NCBI GenBank assembly: GCA_903841915.1
Contig: CAIMKO010000506.1
Location: 1-16,087, forward strand
Direction: 5' to 3'
DNA: 16,087 nucleotides
Source: an uncultured Chitinophagaceae bacterium
Lineage (GTDB): Bacteria; Bacteroidota; Bacteroidia; Chitinophagales; Chitinophagaceae
Positions 13,375 to 16,087 of this stretch are shown here, piece by piece. Both the position numbers and the translations under genes were made by a program. Positions within the stretch are counted from its first letter, which is position 1. Each line of letters opens with the position of its first letter. A model generated the notes under the pieces. The model had not been told where the DNA came from, searched no databases, and saw only the letters and a program-made list of their open reading frames with translations.

Positions 13375-13403
13375 CAAATTTATTGGCTTAACATCAAATT
13401 AAA
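13375..13403 (-). promoter_or_regulatory. Possible internal promoter before the second coxC-type gene
   Basis: On the minus strand TTTA (13400-13403), 17 bases and a perfect TAAATTTG (13375-13382) give a plausible TTTG/TAnnTTTG promoter, with a start about 17 bases before the ATG at 13352. The -33 box has one mismatch and the spacer is at the short end. Confidence 0.4.
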
Positions 13404-13428
13404 CCATTTCAACCAAAAAAATTCCTTT

Positions 13429-14028
13429 TTATCTGATCCACATAAAAAAGATGAATAAATAGATCCAAAGCAGGTCTACAAAATGCCAAAACACACTGAT
13501 CATTTCAATCGGCACAATGCTGTAATTCTTCACTTTACTGCTATATGCTTTGATAAAAATAAACAATATCGCAGCCACGCCCGCTAATACATGCAACACA
13601 TGAAATCCTACAATAACACCTAAAAAAGAGGCTGCAGGATTACTTCCCTGACCAAAGATCTGAATGCCATGATTCTTTAATTCGGAAAATCCAAAGAACT
13701 GAAGGACACAAAAAACAATACCCAAAATGGCGGTGATTGTTATCAACGTTCTGTAACGGCTCATCTCTCTTGCCTTGAATGATTTAAATGCAAGATGAAT
13801 GGTGATGCTGCTTACAATAATGGCAATCGTAGAAAACCAAAATGCAGATGGCAGATCAATATCCAGCCATTTACTCTGATTGCGTTTAACAATATACGCA
13901 CTAGTAAATGCGGCAAACATCATACAGATGCTACCGATGGCCACCCACAAAGTAAATTTATGCGGATGGATACCCCTAACCCCTGAAGGGGAATTTTGAT
14001 TTCGGTTTATAGTTATATTATCACTCAT
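13429..14028 (-). CDS. Cytochrome c oxidase subunit III (first copy)
   Basis: A 199-residue COX3-family protein: HPHKFTLWVAIGSICMMFAAFTSAYIVKR, then FLGVIVGFHVLHVLAGV (about 135-151) and the C-terminal SVFWHFVDLLWIYLFIFFMWIR. Five helices are predicted. It starts 3 bp after the cyoE stop, so translation is probably coupled. Residues 12-19 (NSPSGVRG), between the start and the conserved region, are encoded by a copy of a palindromic genomic repeat and look like an inserted extension. Paired with the following COX3-family gene, it gives the tandem arrangement common in Bacteroidota, where the two proteins may sit side by side in one oxidase. Confidence 0.92.
   Translation of the reverse strand: MSDNITINRNQNSPSGVRGIHPHKFTLWVAIGSICMMFAAFTSAYIVKRNQSKWLDIDLPSAFWFSTIAIIVSSITIHLAFKSFKAREMSRYRTLITITAILGIVFCVLQFFGFSELKNHGIQIFGQGSNPAASFLGVIVGFHVLHVLAGVAAILFIFIKAYSSKVKNYSIVPIEMISVFWHFVDLLWIYLFIFFMWIR
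13974..13995 (+). repeat. Palindromic repeat, copy 2
   Basis: Carries the core AACCCCTGAAGGGGAATT preceded by CCCT, one base different from copy 1 over 22 positions. It lies inside codons 12-19 of the first coxC-type gene. Confidence 0.7.
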
Positions 14029-14031
14029 TGA

Positions 14032-15000
14032 TTATGCTAATAATGATTGAACAAAAATTGCGATCTCTCCAATAGCCCCTCTAGGGGTTTGGGCTATCTT
14101 ATCAGCCAATAATGCCAATAATACGATCGGCAAATAAATATAACTGCTGAACATGACACGTCTTGCTGCTTTCACATCCATCTCTTTGTATAATCTGATA
14201 CACTGAAATACCATGAACAGATTGCATGCAATTAAGATCCACATACTCACCTGTCCGCTTAACTGAAAATAATAAGGCAATATTCCAACAGGTATCATCA
14301 ACACACTGTACATGATGGCTTGTAATGCCGTAAATTTTGTAGGTCCTTTATCGCTAGGCAATAATTTAAATCCAACCTTTGTATAATCGCTATGCGATAC
14401 CCAGGCAATGGCCCAGAAATGCGGGAACTGCCATAGGAACTGAATGCCGAATAATATCAATCCGCCTGTCCAGCTTATTTCCTGGTTATAAAAACCTGCC
14501 AACCATCCTATCAAACAAGGCAATGCACCGGGGAAACCCCCAATCAAAACAGCAATGGAATTCTTTGTTTTTAAAGGCGTATAGATATAGGCGTATACAA
14601 ATAAACTAAAGGCAGAAACCAATGCAGAAGAAAGATTGAAAAAATACCACATCATGAAAACCCCGATCACTCCTGCGATCAAAGCAAAAGTGTATGCTTC
14701 CTGCTGACTCATTCTTCCATCAGCAACAGGCCTAGATTTTGTGCGCTTCATCTGTGCATCGGTATGTTTTTCGACTGCCTGATTGATCGCATTCGCACTT
14801 CCCGATACCAGCATTCCTGCCACAAATAAAATGATGATCATCTTCAGATCATATCCATTCCCCGGAGCTAATAAAAAACAGATCACACATGAAAAGACAA
14901 CCGTAAAACTCAAAGTGAATTTTATCAGTTGAAAATAATCTTTCACTTTCGCTATTAGTGCAAAAGAAAAAGATGCCGATGTGTTAATTGCTTTTCCCAT
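14032..15000 (-). CDS. cyoE: Protoheme IX farnesyltransferase (heme O synthase)
   Basis: A 322-residue UbiA-superfamily membrane prenyltransferase that adds a farnesyl group to heme B to make heme O, the precursor of heme A for aa3 oxidases. The prenyl-diphosphate/Mg motif is NQAVEKHTDAQMKRTKSRP (N73, E77, D81), with Glu in place of the first Asp, a Bacteroidota-type variant. The second conserved region is HSDYTKVGFKLLPSDKG. About nine helices span the chain, as in CyoE/CtaB. It lies between coxA and coxC. A terminator-like hairpin separates it from coxA, so part of its expression may be independent. Its C-terminal QTPRGAIG (about 304-311) is encoded by an inverted copy of the palindromic repeat. 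Confidence 0.95.
   Translation of the reverse strand: MGKAINTSASFSFALIAKVKDYFQLIKFTLSFTVVFSCVICFLLAPGNGYDLKMIIILFVAGMLVSGSANAINQAVEKHTDAQMKRTKSRPVADGRMSQQEAYTFALIAGVIGVFMMWYFFNLSSALVSAFSLFVYAYIYTPLKTKNSIAVLIGGFPGALPCLIGWLAGFYNQEISWTGGLILFGIQFLWQFPHFWAIAWVSHSDYTKVGFKLLPSDKGPTKFTALQAIMYSVLMIPVGILPYYFQLSGQVSMWILIACNLFMVFQCIRLYKEMDVKAARRVMFSSYIYLPIVLLALLADKIAQTPRGAIGEIAIFVQSLLA
14071..14093 (-). repeat. Palindromic repeat, copy 3 (inverted)
   Basis: On the minus strand it contains AAACCCCTAGAGGGG, matching copies 1 and 2 with a few changes. It lies in the last codons of cyoE, 75 bases from copy 2 and in the opposite orientation. Confidence 0.6.
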
Positions 15001-15035
15001 TACTTCACTTGATCTTTAATTGAATGATTCCATTT

Positions 15036-15069
15036 GAAAAACAATGCCCTGAAAATTTCTCAGGGCATT
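15036..15069 (-). terminator. Hairpin terminator after coxA
   Basis: AATGCCCTGA (15043-15052) and TCAGGGCATT (15060-15069) form a perfect 10-bp stem with a 7-base loop, followed on the minus strand by TTGTTTTTC. It lies between coxA and cyoE, so it should reduce rather than abolish transcription of the downstream assembly genes. Confidence 0.75.
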
Positions 15070-15109
15070 TATATTTTGAAATTGTGCCGCTATAAAAGCA
15101 CTGAGTTTT

Positions 15110-16087
15110 TTAATGATGACTTTCTTCTTCGCCAACCGGTGTTGTTTGCGGAATAAAATCAACTCCGTCTTTACCGTAATCATAAGGCCAACGATATACT
15201 TCAGGAATTTCGCCCGGCCAGTTACCATGACCAGGATGAATAGGTGTTGTCCATTCTAATGTATTTGATTGCCATGGATTCAATGAAGTAACTTTTCTTC
15301 CTTTGAAAATGGAATAGAAGAAATTGAACAGGAATAATAATTGTGTTGCAAATACGATCATTGCTATAGTACTGATGAATCTGTTCAGATCCACAAACTG
15401 TTTGAAGCTTTCCCAGTTACTGTAATCATAATATCGGCGCGGCATACCGGCCAAACCTTCATAGTGCATCGGCCAGAAGATCATATAGGCTCCTGCGATC
15501 GTGATCCAGAAATGGATAAAACCCAATGTATTATTCAAATGCTTACCGTACATTTTCGGATACCAATGATAAATGCCCGCAAACATGCCGAACATAGAAG
15601 CCACACCCATCACGATGTGGAAGTGTGCAATTACAAAATAAGTATCATGCAAATGAATATCCAATGCTGAGTTTCCTAACCAGATACCGGTTAAACCTCC
15701 TGAAATAAATAAACTCACAAATCCAATTGCAAACATCATTGCAGGAGTGAAACGGATATTTCCTCTCCATAAAGTAGTTAACCAGTTAAACACTTTAATA
15801 GCTGAAGGAACAGCGATCAATAAAGTTAGCAACACGAATACGGACCCGAGGAATGGATTCAATCCCGTGACAAACATATGATGCGCCCATACCAGGAATG
15901 CAAGAATGGCAATTGCAAATAATGATCCGATCATTGCCATATAACCGAAGATCGGCTTGCGCGAATTCACAGATAAGATCTCACTCACCATACCCATGGC
16001 CGGTAACAAAATGATATATACTTCAGGATGTCCTAAGAACCAGAATAAGTGTTGGAATAAGATAGCACTTCCACCTTCATTAGGCAA
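15110..16087 (-). CDS. coxA: Cytochrome c oxidase subunit I, C-terminal part (5' end outside window)
   Basis: The last 325 residues of the heme-copper oxidase catalytic subunit, which reduces oxygen to water and pumps protons. The metal ligands are all visible. GHPEVY carries the CuB histidine and the tyrosine that is crosslinked to it (H20 and Y24 of the fragment). AHHM holds the other two CuB histidines (69, 70). HDTYFVIAHFH holds the heme a3 and heme a ligands (H155, H157). PSAIKVFNW contains the K-channel lysine (K98). This pattern is an A-type aa3 oxidase. The apparent start at the window edge is an internal codon, and about 200-300 N-terminal residues lie beyond it. In related genomes coxB and alternative complex III genes lie upstream of coxA; they would be outside this window. 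Confidence 0.97.
   Translation of the reverse strand: MPNEGGSAILFQHLFWFLGHPEVYIILLPAMGMVSEILSVNSRKPIFGYMAMIGSLFAIAILAFLVWAHHMFVTGLNPFLGSVFVLLTLLIAVPSAIKVFNWLTTLWRGNIRFTPAMMFAIGFVSLFISGGLTGIWLGNSALDIHLHDTYFVIAHFHIVMGVASMFGMFAGIYHWYPKMYGKHLNNTLGFIHFWITIAGAYMIFWPMHYEGLAGMPRRYYDYSNWESFKQFVDLNRFISTIAMIVFATQLLFLFNFFYSIFKGRKVTSLNPWQSNTLEWTTPIHPGHGNWPGEIPEVYRWPYDYGKDGVDFIPQTTPVGEEESHH

Noticed and set aside
15110..16087. Taking the apparent start at 16087 as a real gene start
   Set aside because: The fragment begins in the middle of the conserved subunit I sequence just before GHPEVY, so the gene continues beyond the window.
1..16087. CRISPR array, insertion sequence or prophage
   Set aside because: No regularly spaced direct repeats, transposase, integrase or phage structural genes were found on either strand.

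Overview
The window looks like a chromosomal segment of a low-GC Bacteroidota, most likely a member of the Chitinophagaceae. This rests on the cytochrome oxidase gene order (coxA, cyoE, two tandem coxC-type genes, coxD, SCO, DUF420), the 597-residue acyl-CoA dehydrogenase, the DUF5522 protein, promoters of the form TTTG-N18/19-TAnnTTTG, and near-absent Shine-Dalgarno sequences. No phage, transposase, CRISPR or plasmid genes were seen.

Layout. (1) 1-448: the tail of an unidentified plus-strand gene, a bidirectional terminator, and a LytTR-only DNA-binding protein on the minus strand. (2) 559-2821, minus: a MarR-type regulator followed 28 bp later by an acyl-CoA dehydrogenase, with a palindromic operator just upstream of the MarR start. 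(3) 2902-4890, plus: an alpha/beta hydrolase and a membrane family-2 glycosyltransferase, 18 bp apart. (4) 4930-8052, minus: an Lrp/AsnC regulator, a Wzz-like chain-length regulator and an O-antigen ligase/polymerase-like membrane protein in one transcription unit, with a possible 33-residue membrane peptide downstream. (5) 8053-8446: an intergenic region with phased Lrp-type operators and, divergently, a promoter-RNA-terminator unit. The RNA has tRNA-like ends and arms but carries about 90 extra, foldable nucleotides where the variable arm should be. (6) 8447-10572, plus: trmB, DUF5522, an alkyltransferase-like protein lacking the catalytic cysteine, and a class IV PLP aminotransferase. (7) 10563-16087, minus: the aerobic respiration block, with coxA (cut by the window end), cyoE (heme O synthase), two coxC-type subunits, a subunit IV, the SCO copper chaperone and a DUF420/CtaM-like assembly protein.

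How the parts work together. The respiratory block holds structural subunits, heme-modification and copper-insertion genes of one aa3-type oxidase. Hairpins after coxA and immediately before SCO suggest its expression is tiered. The Lrp-Wzz-Wzy unit and the hydrolase/GT2 pair both point to cell-surface glycan or lipid work, but their substrates cannot be read from sequence.

Most unusual items: the tRNA-Leu-like RNA with a large structured insert (8199-8361) facing an Lrp-family gene across three operator-like sites spaced exactly 31 bp apart; a short palindromic repeat (AACCCCT-NN-AGGGG) found three times, each time inside the terminal codons of a gene; and a 173-bp element bounded by near-perfect 20-bp inverted repeats inside the oxidase cluster.
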